From assembly GCA_004297825.1 (NCBI GenBank), contig SCSX01000087.1:1-46408 (forward strand): a stretch of 46,408 bases of DNA. Direction: 5' to 3'. The notes below the pieces were generated by a model. That model was not told the origin of the DNA. It saw only the letters and a list, made by a program, of their open reading frames with translations, and made no database searches. Numbering within the stretch: the stretch's first letter is position 1; every line of letters begins with the position of its first letter. This document shows positions 16,635 through 25,694 of this stretch, piece after piece. Origin of the DNA: Spirochaetota bacterium. Lineage in GTDB: Bacteria > Spirochaetota > UBA4802 > UBA5368. The translations under genes were made by a program, and so were the position numbers.

Positions 16635-16676
16635 AAGAAAGAGGAAGGAATCACTTTGAATTCTTTCCTCTTTCTT
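16635..16676 (+). terminator. terminator hairpin after the MBL hydrolase
   Basis: A 17-base arm starting AAGAAAGAGGAAGG pairs with an arm ending TTTCCTCTTTCTT, with one G-T pair and an 8-base loop. The pyrimidine-rich 3' arm ends in TTTCTTATTC. It starts 19 bases after the stop codon at 16616. Confidence 0.65.
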
Positions 16677-16679
16677 ATT

Positions 16680-16837
16680 CTAAGAAGGTGACTCTGAGGG
16701 TACACTACTGTACCTTAATCGATGCACCCCTCGGTGCATTAAATCGTACGGCAACGCCTGTTAAACCCTACGACTTAATCTTTAAATTAATAATAGTAAT
16801 TATCGCGGCGAAGTCAACATCGTTAATAATTTTTCTT
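16680..16837. other. structured non-coding gap between convergent genes
   Basis: No gene is seen. Three small stem-loops follow each other: GGTAC/GTACC (16699-16714), GATGCACC/GGTGCATT around a CCTC loop (16721-16740), and TCGTA/TACGA (16744-16773), then an AT-rich tail. The stretch lies beyond the MBL terminator and at the 3' end of the STAS gene. It could contain the STAS terminator or a small RNA; no promoter is convincing. Confidence 0.4.
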
Positions 16838-17167
16838 TTAAAAGCTTTTTAACGCTGCGTCAACGGTGCTGAATACCTTAATTACCGACGATACTTTGGT
16901 GAGCTCCAGTACCTTCTCCACTTCCTGTTGCGGCGCAGCCAGCCTGAGCAGGGACTTCAGGCTCTGATTGATATTCAGGAATATGCCGATGCCGGAGCTG
17001 GTGATGATCTTGACGTCGGACAGATCGAGCACTAGTTTCTTGATCCCCTTATTAACGATCGCCTGCTGGAGCTTTTCCTTGAGCTCAGGCACATCCAGTG
17101 TAAGCACTTCGCTGGTGGTAATCTTTGCTACACAGATCCCTTCCCCAAGTTCCTTTAACTCGAGCAT
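16838..17167 (-). CDS. STAS-domain anti-sigma factor antagonist-like protein
   Basis: A 109-residue single STAS domain. The signature DLSDVKIITSSGIGIFLNIN carries the Ser-Ser pair whose second Ser is phosphorylated by a kinase such as SpoIIAB/RsbW in this family. Such proteins free sigma factors from anti-sigma factors or act in other partner-switching systems. Start at 17167 is fixed by GGAGAGG five bases upstream; an in-frame ATG at 17209 adds 14 residues without such a signal. No kinase, phosphatase or sigma factor gene is adjacent, so the partners are elsewhere. It is divergent from radC. Confidence 0.92.
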   Translation of the reverse strand: MLELKELGEGICVAKITTSEVLTLDVPELKEKLQQAIVNKGIKKLVLDLSDVKIITSSGIGIFLNINQSLKSLLRLAAPQQEVEKVLELTKVSSVIKVFSTVDAALKSF

Positions 17168-17334
17168 GTTCCTCTCCAATTTTGAGATATTTATTACATA
17201 AATAGACAAATATTTGAATAGGTCAATAACTATAGGCAGCAGGTAGAAAATTTTTCAACTATGGCCAGTTCTCCCGCTTTTCGGGATTATATCCTTTACT
17301 ATAAATGCACCGCTCGATCGTATACAGGAATGCC

Positions 17335-18012
17335 ATGAAGAACGATATCCATTCAATACGGCATTTGATGCCGGTGCAGAAATGCCTGTCCGGCGGCGAA
17401 ATATCGGCACTGAGCGATGCCGAGTTGTTATCTGCGATCCTGGCAACAGGCACGCGGTTGCGCGACGTACGGGAGGTCTCCGAGGAACTGCTGAGAACAT
17501 TCCACGGCCTGCAGGGTTTAAGCGCCGCGGGTTTTCGCGAACTCTCGGAAACAGGCGGTATCGGACCCGCAAAATCCGTAAGAATTCATGCCGCCTTCGA
17601 GCTGGGAAAACGAATGCTGGTTCAGACCAGGATGCCCGCGGTCGTGGATACGCCGGTGAAGGTATGGAAGATGCTCCAGCCCGAGATGGCGCGCCTCCTT
17701 CACGAGGAATTCCGGGTGCTCATCCTGAATAACAAGAACATGCTTCTTAAAAATTCCGTCGTTTCAATCGGAACGATATCGGAGGCCCTGGTCCACCCGC
17801 GTGAAATCTTTCGCGACGCGATCCGCGAGGCGGCCGCATCGATAATCGTCGCGCATAATCATCCCTCCGGGGTGCTCGTGCCTTCAAAAGAGGATATCAG
17901 TACCACGATCAGGATTCGGGACGCGGGAAAAATAATAGGCATTGAACTGCTGGACCATGTAATAATCGGCGGAGCATCGTATTTGAGCCTGAAGGAGGGC
18001 GGGTATATCTAG
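17335..18012 (+). CDS. radC: RadC/JAB-type DNA repair family protein
   Basis: A 225-residue protein with an N-terminal helix-hairpin-helix-like region (LSDAELLSAILATG, ELSETGGIGPAKSVRI) and a C-terminal JAMM/MPN+ domain. The metalloprotease motif is HNHPSG...D, with His174, His176 and Asp187. The family name comes from an E. coli recombination phenotype that has since been disputed, and its biochemical role is unknown. ATG at 17335 is chosen because AGGA lies about 7 bases upstream; an in-frame ATG at 17305 has no signal. It ends 38 bases before the convergent fusion gene. Confidence 0.93.
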   Translation: MKNDIHSIRHLMPVQKCLSGGEISALSDAELLSAILATGTRLRDVREVSEELLRTFHGLQGLSAAGFRELSETGGIGPAKSVRIHAAFELGKRMLVQTRMPAVVDTPVKVWKMLQPEMARLLHEEFRVLILNNKNMLLKNSVVSIGTISEALVHPREIFRDAIREAAASIIVAHNHPSGVLVPSKEDISTTIRIRDAGKIIGIELLDHVIIGGASYLSLKEGGYI

Positions 18013-18050
18013 CGTGCCCACCCGATTCGCTGAGGCCGTTTATGCCGTAA

Positions 18051-20303
18051 TCAGACCGGCAGCGAACTTTTCACGTTCAGGCAGCGGACGATGTCGGGCG
18101 TAATGTCCGCGATCCCGGTGCAGCCGGTCAGGATCATCGCCTGTTCGAGTTCCTGCTTGATCGTATTCAAATAATATGATACGCCGCGCGCCCCCATTCC
18201 CACCGCGGCAATCGCAACCGGCCTGCCTATGAGGATGAATTCCGCCCCCAGGGCGAGCGCCTTGAGTATATCCACACCATTCCTGAATCCGCCGTCGATC
18301 ATGATCCGGATATTTCCCTTCACCTCGCGCACGATCTCCTCGAGAACGTCCATGGAGCCGGCCATCTGGTCGAGCACGCGCCCCCCGTGGTTGGAAACGA
18401 TGATCGCGTGCGCCCCGGCCTCGACTGCCAGGGAGGCGTCGCGAACCGTCATTATTCCCTTCAATACGAAGGGAAGCGACGTCGATGAAATAAGCCCTCT
18501 CAGATCGGACAGGCTTTTGGGACCCACGGACTGGTTTTTCATTTTCATGGTCTTGAAGACTACCGCGTCGATATCCATCCCCACCGCCAGGGCGCCGGAT
18601 CTCTCGGCGGCCCTGATCCGCGCGAGCACCTCGTTGTTGTCGCTCCGGGGTTTGAAGACCGGAACACCCATGCCCCTGGCGTCCGACAGGGCCTGCAGGC
18701 CGATCTTATATTTATCCGGCGTCGCCCCGTCTCCCACGAACGCGACGGTTCCCGCGTTCAGGCAGCCGTTTACCACCGCGATATTGTAGTCGAGCTCATC
18801 CATGGCGCTGCCCATGTTCGTTCCCATTCCCGTGATCGGGGCGGCCATGATGGGCATCGACAGCCGGTTCCCGAAAAACACCGCCGAGGTGTCGGGCTCG
18901 GTCACATCGTGAATAAGCCTGGTGTTAATCTTGAAATTTTGAAGGGATTCCGTATTTCTTCTGAAAGAGGCCCCTGTCCCGATACCGCCCATGCCCGGCA
19001 CCCCGCTCGCGCAGTCCTTCCCGTCGCAGGTTTTACACGCGTAGCAGGTTTTTTTAAAGCGCTCGCGCGCCGATACACGGATCGCCTCCATTGAGAGCTC
19101 GGCTTCCTCAAAGACCTCAATGGCGATGACTTCTTTCGCCCTTCGCACCGCCTCTTCGGCCAATTCGAGGGTATCCGCGACGGCGATGATGTGCCCCGCC
19201 TTTTCGACGTTCGATCGGGGAACAATCACGGTATCGCCCGGTTTGACATTTATAAAAATTTCCGCAATCCCGGGAATTTTATTCGCATCTTCTATTCCCG
19301 TAATCCTCCTGACTATGCCCGGCTTCGTGATGAGGGCCCTCTCTATCGCGACCCTGTCGTGCAAAGGCTCAAGGTTGCCCGGCTCCTGGCCGACCGCGAC
19401 TTCGATTGCGGCTTTCATGAGATCTACGCCGCTTGAAAGCGGATAGGTGTAGGCGGACATGAAGCCACCGGAAAGACGAGCGGCCAATTCCCCGATCATG
19501 GCGCCGTGTTTCGTAATCTTGATATCGCCCTTGGCGCATCCGATGGAAATTCCCAGGGCGCGTATTCCCTTGCGCATGACCTCGCACGCTTCCTCCTGCT
19601 TCTCCCGGGAAAGCTGCGAAGGCATGGTGTGCCCGGTTTCGACGAAATAGGGAGGATATTCGATAATCCGGTCGGCGATACCGGTAAAGGTGATTTCATC
19701 ATTGAATACGACCGCGTCAATCGAGAGCTCTTCGCCTTCCATGTATTCCTCGATTATAAGCTCGCCGCTCGGGGAAGCGGCTTTTGCAAGCTTAAACGCA
19801 TCCGCTATCTGGCCCTTGCTGTCAATGCGGCTCACCCCGCGCGCGCCCATGTTGTCCGTGGGTTTGATCACCAGCGGGAACCCCAGTATCTGGCAGGCCC
19901 TCTTCGCGTCCGCGAGCGACCATACGGGAAGAAAATTCGGGCAGGGAACATTATGGGTCTTAAAGCGCATGCGCATCTTTATCTTATTGGTTGCCGCCTC
20001 CGCGTTGTCGAACTTGATGCCGGGCAAATTGAGCGTGTTGGCGACCGCGGCGACGGTCGTGGATGCATCGGTACCTACCGTGAGCACGCCGCTGATCGGC
20101 GTGATTTCGTTTTGAGATTTTGCCACGCGGACGGAACCCTGGACGTCCCGGGTGCTCATGACTATGGGAATATCGGCATATTTCATTCCCATGGCGTGCT
20201 CGTTGTAATCGGTGACAATCACCTGGAAACCCATTTTCTTGGCGGCCTGAATGGCCGGCACCTGTAGAAGCCCGCCCCCGATCACCATTATGGTTTTTTT
20301 CAT
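18051..20303 (-). CDS. ATP-grasp ligase fused to FMN-dependent alpha-hydroxyacid oxidase
   Basis: One uninterrupted 750-residue frame holds two enzymes. Residues 1-400 are an ATP-grasp protein of the carbamoyl-phosphate-synthase/biotin-carboxylase-like ligase type: a Rossmann-like pre-domain (MVIGGGLLQVPAIQAAKKMGF), the nucleotide-binding PLVIKPTDNMGARGV, IIEEYMEGEELSIDA and IGELAARLSGG with metal-binding residues. Residues 420-435 are a Cys cluster (Cys420, 423, 426, 431 in CYACKTCDGKDC). Residues 445-750 are an FMN-binding TIM barrel of the LldD/IDI-2 type: PIMAAPITGMG, LKGI with Lys615, SNHGGR with His639, DGGFRNG and LIGRP. A GGGGGACAA Shine-Dalgarno fixes the start at 20303. The ligase would activate a carboxylate with ATP and the oxidase act on a 2-hydroxyacid or isopentenyl-like substrate; both substrates are unknown. 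Confidence 0.9.
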   Translation of the reverse strand: MKKTIMVIGGGLLQVPAIQAAKKMGFQVIVTDYNEHAMGMKYADIPIVMSTRDVQGSVRVAKSQNEITPISGVLTVGTDASTTVAAVANTLNLPGIKFDNAEAATNKIKMRMRFKTHNVPCPNFLPVWSLADAKRACQILGFPLVIKPTDNMGARGVSRIDSKGQIADAFKLAKAASPSGELIIEEYMEGEELSIDAVVFNDEITFTGIADRIIEYPPYFVETGHTMPSQLSREKQEEACEVMRKGIRALGISIGCAKGDIKITKHGAMIGELAARLSGGFMSAYTYPLSSGVDLMKAAIEVAVGQEPGNLEPLHDRVAIERALITKPGIVRRITGIEDANKIPGIAEIFINVKPGDTVIVPRSNVEKAGHIIAVADTLELAEEAVRRAKEVIAIEVFEEAELSMEAIRVSARERFKKTCYACKTCDGKDCASGVPGMGGIGTGASFRRNTESLQNFKINTRLIHDVTEPDTSAVFFGNRLSMPIMAAPITGMGTNMGSAMDELDYNIAVVNGCLNAGTVAFVGDGATPDKYKIGLQALSDARGMGVPVFKPRSDNNEVLARIRAAERSGALAVGMDIDAVVFKTMKMKNQSVGPKSLSDLRGLISSTSLPFVLKGIMTVRDASLAVEAGAHAIIVSNHGGRVLDQMAGSMDVLEEIVREVKGNIRIMIDGGFRNGVDILKALALGAEFILIGRPVAIAAVGMGARGVSYYLNTIKQELEQAMILTGCTGIADITPDIVRCLNVKSSLPV

Positions 20304-20527
20304 GATTTGTCCCCCGAAATTAGCGTTAGGTCCGGAAACGGCGGTCATAATTTGATTATGTCACACCGTAGCGCTTTCAATATCGGCAAATTCCTGAATA
20401 TTTTTAGCACTATTTACAAAAACGAATAATAGCGGGACTGGAAACGTGGCGGCAGAATACGGCAAGGATTTGCAGGAACACGCTTTCAGCATGAAGAACC
20501 GGGGGTGTGTCACATCCAGGCTGCCGG

Positions 20528-21178
20528 TCAGGGTATTGTCCGCCAGCCTCTCTGCAGGGCGATTCTTCTCAGCGCACGATCCGGGTGTACACACACGGGG
20601 AATCCTATTTTTTCGAGTACGGGGAGATCGGCAAAGGAATCGCCATAGTAGTAGCATTCAGAAAGGGCTATGTCCATGGACCGGCAATAGGCCGCGGCGC
20701 GGACGAGCTTTTCCGCACCATAGCAATATCTGCCCCTGGTCCTGCCGGTGAATATGCCGTTCTCCACCTCGAGTGTTGTGGACAATACCGCATCCATCGA
20801 GAGGTGCCGGCGGGCGGGCTCGCAAATGTAGGATGTCGAAGCAGACAGCAAAACGGTATGGGCACCGCGGGCTTTATGAAATCTGACTTCGTCGACAATC
20901 TGAGGCCTGAAACGGGAGGCGACGCGCTCAATGAAAAAGCGCTCAGTAAAATCGCGCATTTTTGTTTCCGGCCACCCCGCGAATTTTTGAGCCCATTTCT
21001 GAAAGATGTTGGAGGTGTTAAACATGCCGAATCGGTGAATTGCCGCGATAAGCATTCCCGAAATTAATTCCCCGTGACTGATCATGCCCTGCTGGTAGGC
21101 ATACTTTATGAAGAGGCGTCCGCTGCTGGTATCCAGGAGGGTGTGGTCGAGATCGAAAAAGGCTATGAATGGTTTCAC
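20528..21178 (-). CDS. HAD-superfamily IB phosphatase (SerB-like)
   Basis: The 216-residue protein has the HAD motifs: nucleophile Asp in FFDLDHTLLDTSS (motif I), Ser in VLLSASTSY (motif II), and GDSFADLPVLEKIGFPVCVHPD (motif IV). This HAD-IB layout matches small phosphatases acting on phosphoserine, phosphoglycolate-like or lysophospholipid substrates. Two helical cap segments follow motif I. The start is a GTG at 21178 with a weak Shine-Dalgarno, and no better in-frame start was found. A gap of about 225 bases without recognisable coding or terminator separates its stop from the start of the fusion gene downstream on the same strand. It is divergent from pyrB. Confidence 0.88.
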   Translation of the reverse strand: MKPFIAFFDLDHTLLDTSSGRLFIKYAYQQGMISHGELISGMLIAAIHRFGMFNTSNIFQKWAQKFAGWPETKMRDFTERFFIERVASRFRPQIVDEVRFHKARGAHTVLLSASTSYICEPARRHLSMDAVLSTTLEVENGIFTGRTRGRYCYGAEKLVRAAAYCRSMDIALSECYYYGDSFADLPVLEKIGFPVCVHPDRALRRIALQRGWRTIP

Positions 21179-21272
21179 GGTTATTCAGGCTCACTCTTTA
21201 GTATAGGCGGTCACTATCCCTGCGCCGGCAGGTCCGTGTCAAAGAAAATTATCTGCGGGTGAAATATTTAAT

Positions 21273-21300
21273 TTGACAATGTGGCACTTCCTGGGATAAC
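21273..21300 (+). promoter_or_regulatory. candidate pyrB promoter
   Basis: TTGACA (21273-21278) is followed after 16 bases by GATAAC (21295-21300), a four-of-six -10. Transcription would start near 21307, only a few bases before the ATG at 21314, leaving almost no leader and no room for a transcription attenuator. If true, pyrBC is not attenuator-controlled from this promoter. Confidence 0.4.
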
Positions 21301-21313
21301 GCTAAGGCTTAAG

Positions 21314-22255
21314 ATGAAAGGGCTCAAACAAAAAGACCTGCTGGATATTCAGTCGCTCACCACCGATGAAATTTCCCTCATTTGCAAATCGGCGCGATAC
21401 TTTAAAGACCTGTTCACCCGTTCGATAAAAACCGTTCCCGTGCTTAGGGGTAAAACGGTGTGCACGCTCTTCTACGAGCCCTCGACGCGTACGAGGATCA
21501 GCTTCGAGCTCGCGGCCAAGCGCCTTTCGGCGGACCTTATCAACGTGACGGTAGCGGCCTCGAGCGTCGTGAAGGGGGAATCGCTTATCGATACCGTTCA
21601 TACGATGGAGGCCATGAAAGCCGATTATATCATAATACGGCATGCGGCGTCCCTGGCGCCGCATTTTTTATCTAAAAATATCCAGGCCTCGGTCATCAAC
21701 GCGGGTGACGGATTCCATGCGCATCCCACCCAGGCGCTACTGGACGCGTATTCGATTCTGGAAAAGAGGGGGAGCCTCGAGGGCCTCACGATCGGCATCG
21801 TGGGCGACATAAAGCATTCCAGGGTCGCTCGTTCGGACATCGAGGTTTTTAAGAGGCTGGGGGCAAGGGTCATACTCTGCGGCCCGCCCACGCTGGTGCC
21901 GGACGAATTTTCGGCGTATGATGTGGAAATATCGTATAACCTGGATGAGATCATCCCGCAACTTGACGTGATCAACATGCTCAGGCTTCAGCGCGAGCGG
22001 CAGAAGGGTTCGCTCTTTCCCTCGATCCGCGAATACCACCAGCAGTTCGCGCTGACGACGGAGCGCCTGAAGCGCGGGAAACGTGATCTTATAGTCATGC
22101 ACCCCGGGCCCATAAACCGCGGAATCGAAATCGACCACCTCGTAGCCGACAGCCCGAATTCGATTATCAACGAACAGGTCACCAACGGAATCGCGGTACG
22201 CATGTCTATCTTTTACTTGCTCGCAGGCGGCACCCCGCTCGAGGACATGGAATAG
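21314..22255 (+). CDS. pyrB: aspartate carbamoyltransferase catalytic subunit
   Basis: A 313-residue protein carrying the ATCase motifs: FYEPSTRTRISFELAAKRL with the carbamoyl-phosphate-binding STRTR, the HPTQALLDAYSI segment, MLRLQRER, MHPGPINRG and VTNGIAVRMSIFYLL. It makes carbamoyl-aspartate, the second step of UMP synthesis. ATG at 21314 is preferred because TAAGGCTTAAG precedes it; a GTG at 21281 would place residues over the promoter-like site. No pyrI regulatory subunit gene is nearby, so it is probably the class B/C type that works as a trimer or with dihydroorotase. pyrC follows after 9 bases, behind AGGA. Confidence 0.95.
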   Translation: MKGLKQKDLLDIQSLTTDEISLICKSARYFKDLFTRSIKTVPVLRGKTVCTLFYEPSTRTRISFELAAKRLSADLINVTVAASSVVKGESLIDTVHTMEAMKADYIIIRHAASLAPHFLSKNIQASVINAGDGFHAHPTQALLDAYSILEKRGSLEGLTIGIVGDIKHSRVARSDIEVFKRLGARVILCGPPTLVPDEFSAYDVEISYNLDEIIPQLDVINMLRLQRERQKGSLFPSIREYHQQFALTTERLKRGKRDLIVMHPGPINRGIEIDHLVADSPNSIINEQVTNGIAVRMSIFYLLAGGTPLEDME

Positions 22256-22264
22256 GATTACCCA

Positions 22265-23548
22265 ATGGAATTAGTCATAAAAAACGGCACGCTCCTGGAC
22301 CCGGAATCGCGCTTTGAAGGCAAAATGGACGTGAGGATCGCCGGCGCCGGTATCGCGGAGATCGCGAAGTCCATCGTCGCACCCCCCGGAAGCGAAGTAA
22401 TCGATGCGAAGGGGTGCCTTGTGCTTCCCGGTCTCATTGACATGCACGCGCATTTTCGCGAACCGGGCGGCGAGGATGAGGAGACCATCATCGGGGGATC
22501 GATAGTCGCCGCGAAGGGGGGATTTACCTCCGTGTGCACGATGCCCAATACGACACCGGTGATCGATAACCAGGCGCTGGTCAGGTTCATAATACTCGAG
22601 GCGGAGAAGGGTCCGATAAACGTATTCCCCATCGCGAGCATTTCCAAGGGATCGAAAGGCGAAGAGATCACGGAAATGGGCGAGCTTGTCAAGGGCGGCG
22701 CCGTGGGCTTTTCGGACGACGGCAGGCCGGTGATGAGCTCTGTACTCATGAGGCGCGCCCTTGAATACGCTCGAATGTTCGATGTTCCGATAATCACCCA
22801 TTCGGAGGATATTCTCCTTTCCGACGAGGGAATCATGAACGAAGGCGTCAATTCGACGCTGCTCGGCCTCAAGGGGATTCCGCGGGAAGCCGAGGAGGTC
22901 ATGATCGCGCGCGACGTCCTGCTTGCGCGGCTGACGAAGGGGAGGCTCCATGTCGCCCACGTCTCCTCGGGCGGATCGATCCAGATCATCAAGTGGGCCA
23001 AGGATGCGGGCGTCAGGGTCACCTGCGAAACCGCGCCGCATTATTTTTCCCTGACGGACGACGCCATCAGGGAGCATCTTGCGATGGCCAAGATGAGCCC
23101 GCCTTTGCGCACAAAAACCGACCGTGAGGCAATGATCGAGGGACTGCGAAGCGGCGTTATCGACGTGATTGCCACCGATCACGCGCCGCATCTCATGAAC
23201 GAAAAAATGCAGGAACTCGAGTATGCCCCGTTCGGCATAATCGGCCTCGAGACCGCGGTGCCTCTCATTATAAGCATTTTGGTGAAGGAAAACGGTTTTT
23301 CCTACCTGGACGCGTTCAGCAAGCTGACTATCAATCCCGCGAGAATTTTAAAGATTGATCGGGGCGAATTGAAAGCCGGCAAGATCGCCGATATCGTCGT
23401 AATAGACCCGGATAAAAAGGTGCGAATCGACGAGGAATTCATCGCCTCCCGCTGCAAGAACACCCCCTTCATCAACAGGGAACTATACGGGTCGGTGGAG
23501 TGGACGATTTGCGACGGCGAAGTCGTGTACCGCAATGCGGGGAGATGA
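22265..23548 (+). CDS. pyrC: dihydroorotase
   Basis: A 427-residue type I dihydroorotase that cyclises carbamoyl-aspartate. Metal ligands His61 and His63 lie in DMHAHFREPG, further histidines at THSED and HVAHVSS, and the catalytic Asp in ATDHAPH near 300. The length and LYGSVEWTICDGEVVYRN end match the family. It is translationally close to pyrB and forms a pyrBC operon. In some bacteria, type I dihydroorotase associates physically with ATCase, which this operon could support. It ends two bases before the convergent TPR gene. Confidence 0.95.
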   Translation: MELVIKNGTLLDPESRFEGKMDVRIAGAGIAEIAKSIVAPPGSEVIDAKGCLVLPGLIDMHAHFREPGGEDEETIIGGSIVAAKGGFTSVCTMPNTTPVIDNQALVRFIILEAEKGPINVFPIASISKGSKGEEITEMGELVKGGAVGFSDDGRPVMSSVLMRRALEYARMFDVPIITHSEDILLSDEGIMNEGVNSTLLGLKGIPREAEEVMIARDVLLARLTKGRLHVAHVSSGGSIQIIKWAKDAGVRVTCETAPHYFSLTDDAIREHLAMAKMSPPLRTKTDREAMIEGLRSGVIDVIATDHAPHLMNEKMQELEYAPFGIIGLETAVPLIISILVKENGFSYLDAFSKLTINPARILKIDRGELKAGKIADIVVIDPDKKVRIDEEFIASRCKNTPFINRELYGSVEWTICDGEVVYRNAGR

Positions 23549-23550
23549 GA

Positions 23551-25464
23551 TCAGCGTGTGGTGCCCTTGTCGCGGGTCAATTCGTACGATGCGACCACAT
23601 TGGGATAGAAAAAATTCAGGTCCTTATTAATGCACTTTTTCAGATACTCATTCCCGCGGGCGGAATCCTTCACTACCAGTAACCGGTTCATCCCGACATA
23701 GAAATTCGATTCGGAAACCTGCTTCCCGACAGTTTCAGCGTCGACGCCCTTCTGCGCGATCGCCGCAAGCTCCGCTTCAGTTACCTTGCCCAGGAGGTAG
23801 CGTACCACGGTATGGGCCCAGTAAGGGGAAGGCGCCGAGTACCAGGGTGCGGTGATCTTGACGGTATTTTCGTACTCCGCCTTGGAGATTGCCGCTGCTA
23901 CAAGAAGCCTCCACGCGGCGCTGTATGAATATGCCGGATTCGCTTTGAGTGACGCGCTGAAGTCATCCATGGCTTCCTTGTACTCGCCTCGAATGTACCG
24001 GACGATGCCCCGGTTGTGAAAACTGATGAAATCGCCCGGGTCCAGGCGGATCGATTCGGAGAGGTCGGTGAGCGCTTTCGTATACTCCCCGGCAAAATAA
24101 TGGGCTATACCCCGGTTGCTGTATGCCATGGAATAATCGGGCCAGATCGAAAGCGCCCTGGAATAATCATCGATTGCCCTCTGGACGCTTCCCGTATTGA
24201 AATACGCGCTTCCCCTGTTATTGAACGACATGGCATGACGCGGATTGATTTTCACCGAGGATGAAAAATCCTCCGCGGCCTGCGCGTAGAGCTTCTGGTT
24301 AAAATATGCCACTCCCCGGTTGTAGAATATATCCGCATTGTCGGTGTTGATGCGCAGCGCAAACGAGTAATCCTCAATCGCGCTCGTAAAGTTTCCCTTT
24401 TCCGCATAGGCGATGGCGCGCTTGGAATACGCGCTCTCGAATCCGGGGTCCGCCGCAAGGGCCCGGTTATATTCCATTATGGCGAGATCGTAATATCCTT
24501 TCTCTAAATAAGCAGTGCCTTGAACGTAGGAGGCCTCGGCGTATTGGCGGTACAGCGGGTTCGGTTTGGGAATCGATTCGAGTGGCGAGGAGGGAATTTT
24601 CGCGCTTTGAAGTGCGAACTGGCGGTTGCGATAGGCCTCGTCGTCCTGCGGATTTATGCGCAGGGATTGCGAATAATCGCGTGCGGCAGCCGTGTATTCA
24701 TGGTTGCGATGGTAGGCGACGCCCCTGTTGCTATACAGGACGTGGTTGGCAGGATTGAGGCTGATTGCCTTTGAAAAATCGTCGATCGCGCTTGTGAACT
24801 GGGATATTCGGGAAAGGGCTACACCGCGATTATTGTAGAAGGCGGCGTCGCGGGGATCGAGATCGATCGCCTTGTTGAAATCGAAGATTGCGCGGTCATT
24901 CTCCCGAAGCTTGAGATAGGCGACCCCTCTGTTGTTATATGCATTTGCGTACGACGGGTTAAACGCGATCGCCCTTGAATAATCGTCGATCGCTCTCAGG
25001 TAGAGCCCCTGCCCGGAATAGGCGATTCCCCTGTTGTAGTAGGCTTCGTAGAAGTCGTATTTCAAGTAGATGGCGATCGAGTAATCGTTGATGGCATGAT
25101 CGGTACTCGTAAGTATCTGCGCCACGATGCCCCTGTTGTTGTAGGCCTTTGCAAAACCCGGTTCGAGCTCGAGGGCGCGGCTGAAGTCGTCATATGCCTG
25201 CTGGTAAAATTTTTTCTTAACATAGGCGGATCCCCTGTTGTAAAGGATCCGCGCCTTGAGCGCTTTTCCGTGCTCCGGGCCGCACAATTCGAGCGCCTTC
25301 GTAAGATTGGCGATTTTATCCTCGATGGTCGCGGCCCGCATGGCGCTCTGGACGTAAAAATTGAAGCCCTCGGAGGAATATGCGGAGGAACACCAGCTTA
25401 ACAGGATTATGAGCAGCGCTGCTTGAAATCGCCCTGGAGAAATAGTGTCGTTGTTGGTCTTCAT
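23551..25464 (-). CDS. secreted tetratricopeptide-repeat protein
   Basis: A 637-residue protein with an N-terminal signal sequence (about residues 12-31, AALLIILLSWCSSAYSS) and roughly twelve or thirteen TPR units. The repeats share the pattern YNNRGVAY...AIDDYSRAI...NP, spaced 34 residues, from about residue 70 to 530. A C-terminal region (AAISKAEYENTVKITAPWY...) is not TPR. TPR solenoids mediate protein-protein interaction; here the location is probably periplasmic or outer-membrane-associated. A Cys near the signal end (SWCSS) could be a lipobox but is not a strong one. ATG at 25464 is chosen because the signal peptide follows directly; an in-frame ATG at 25614 would bury it. It lies after the symporter genes on the same strand. 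Confidence 0.85.
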   Translation of the reverse strand: MKTNNDTISPGRFQAALLIILLSWCSSAYSSEGFNFYVQSAMRAATIEDKIANLTKALELCGPEHGKALKARILYNRGSAYVKKKFYQQAYDDFSRALELEPGFAKAYNNRGIVAQILTSTDHAINDYSIAIYLKYDFYEAYYNRGIAYSGQGLYLRAIDDYSRAIAFNPSYANAYNNRGVAYLKLRENDRAIFDFNKAIDLDPRDAAFYNNRGVALSRISQFTSAIDDFSKAISLNPANHVLYSNRGVAYHRNHEYTAAARDYSQSLRINPQDDEAYRNRQFALQSAKIPSSPLESIPKPNPLYRQYAEASYVQGTAYLEKGYYDLAIMEYNRALAADPGFESAYSKRAIAYAEKGNFTSAIEDYSFALRINTDNADIFYNRGVAYFNQKLYAQAAEDFSSSVKINPRHAMSFNNRGSAYFNTGSVQRAIDDYSRALSIWPDYSMAYSNRGIAHYFAGEYTKALTDLSESIRLDPGDFISFHNRGIVRYIRGEYKEAMDDFSASLKANPAYSYSAAWRLLVAAAISKAEYENTVKITAPWYSAPSPYWAHTVVRYLLGKVTEAELAAIAQKGVDAETVGKQVSESNFYVGMNRLLVVKDSARGNEYLKKCINKDLNFFYPNVVASYELTRDKGTTR

Positions 25465-25489
25465 TTTATTCGCATGGTGATGGCATCGG

Positions 25490-25693
25490 CTAAAAAATAT
25501 AATACAGGATGCACTGGACAGCAACCAGTATCGTCGCCCAGATCCGAAGGTCTCTCCAGCGCGCGCGGTCGGGAGCCCCGTGAAATACGAACTCGAGGGG
25601 CATGATCCAGGCAATGACCAGGATACTCAAGAAAAAAATGCCCGCACCGATTTTTGCAGTCCAGAGGGGAAGTCCGTGTATCCAGTCGGGCAT
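25490..25693 (-). CDS. small membrane protein coupled to the symporter
   Basis: The 67-residue protein has two hydrophobic segments (KIGAGIFFLSILVIAWIMPLEF about 15-36, and IWATILVAVQCILYYIF about 51-67) with a charged loop PDRARWRD between them. Its ATG lies one base past the symporter stop, with AAGGAGG inside the end of the symporter gene, so translation of the two is coupled. The gene was too small to be assigned a known family with confidence. Some sodium:solute symporters need a small partner subunit, but those I know usually precede the symporter, so this may be a distinct type. Downstream lies the TPR gene, 25 bases on. Confidence 0.72.
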   Translation of the reverse strand: MPDWIHGLPLWTAKIGAGIFFLSILVIAWIMPLEFVFHGAPDRARWRDLRIWATILVAVQCILYYIF

Positions 25694-25694
25694 C

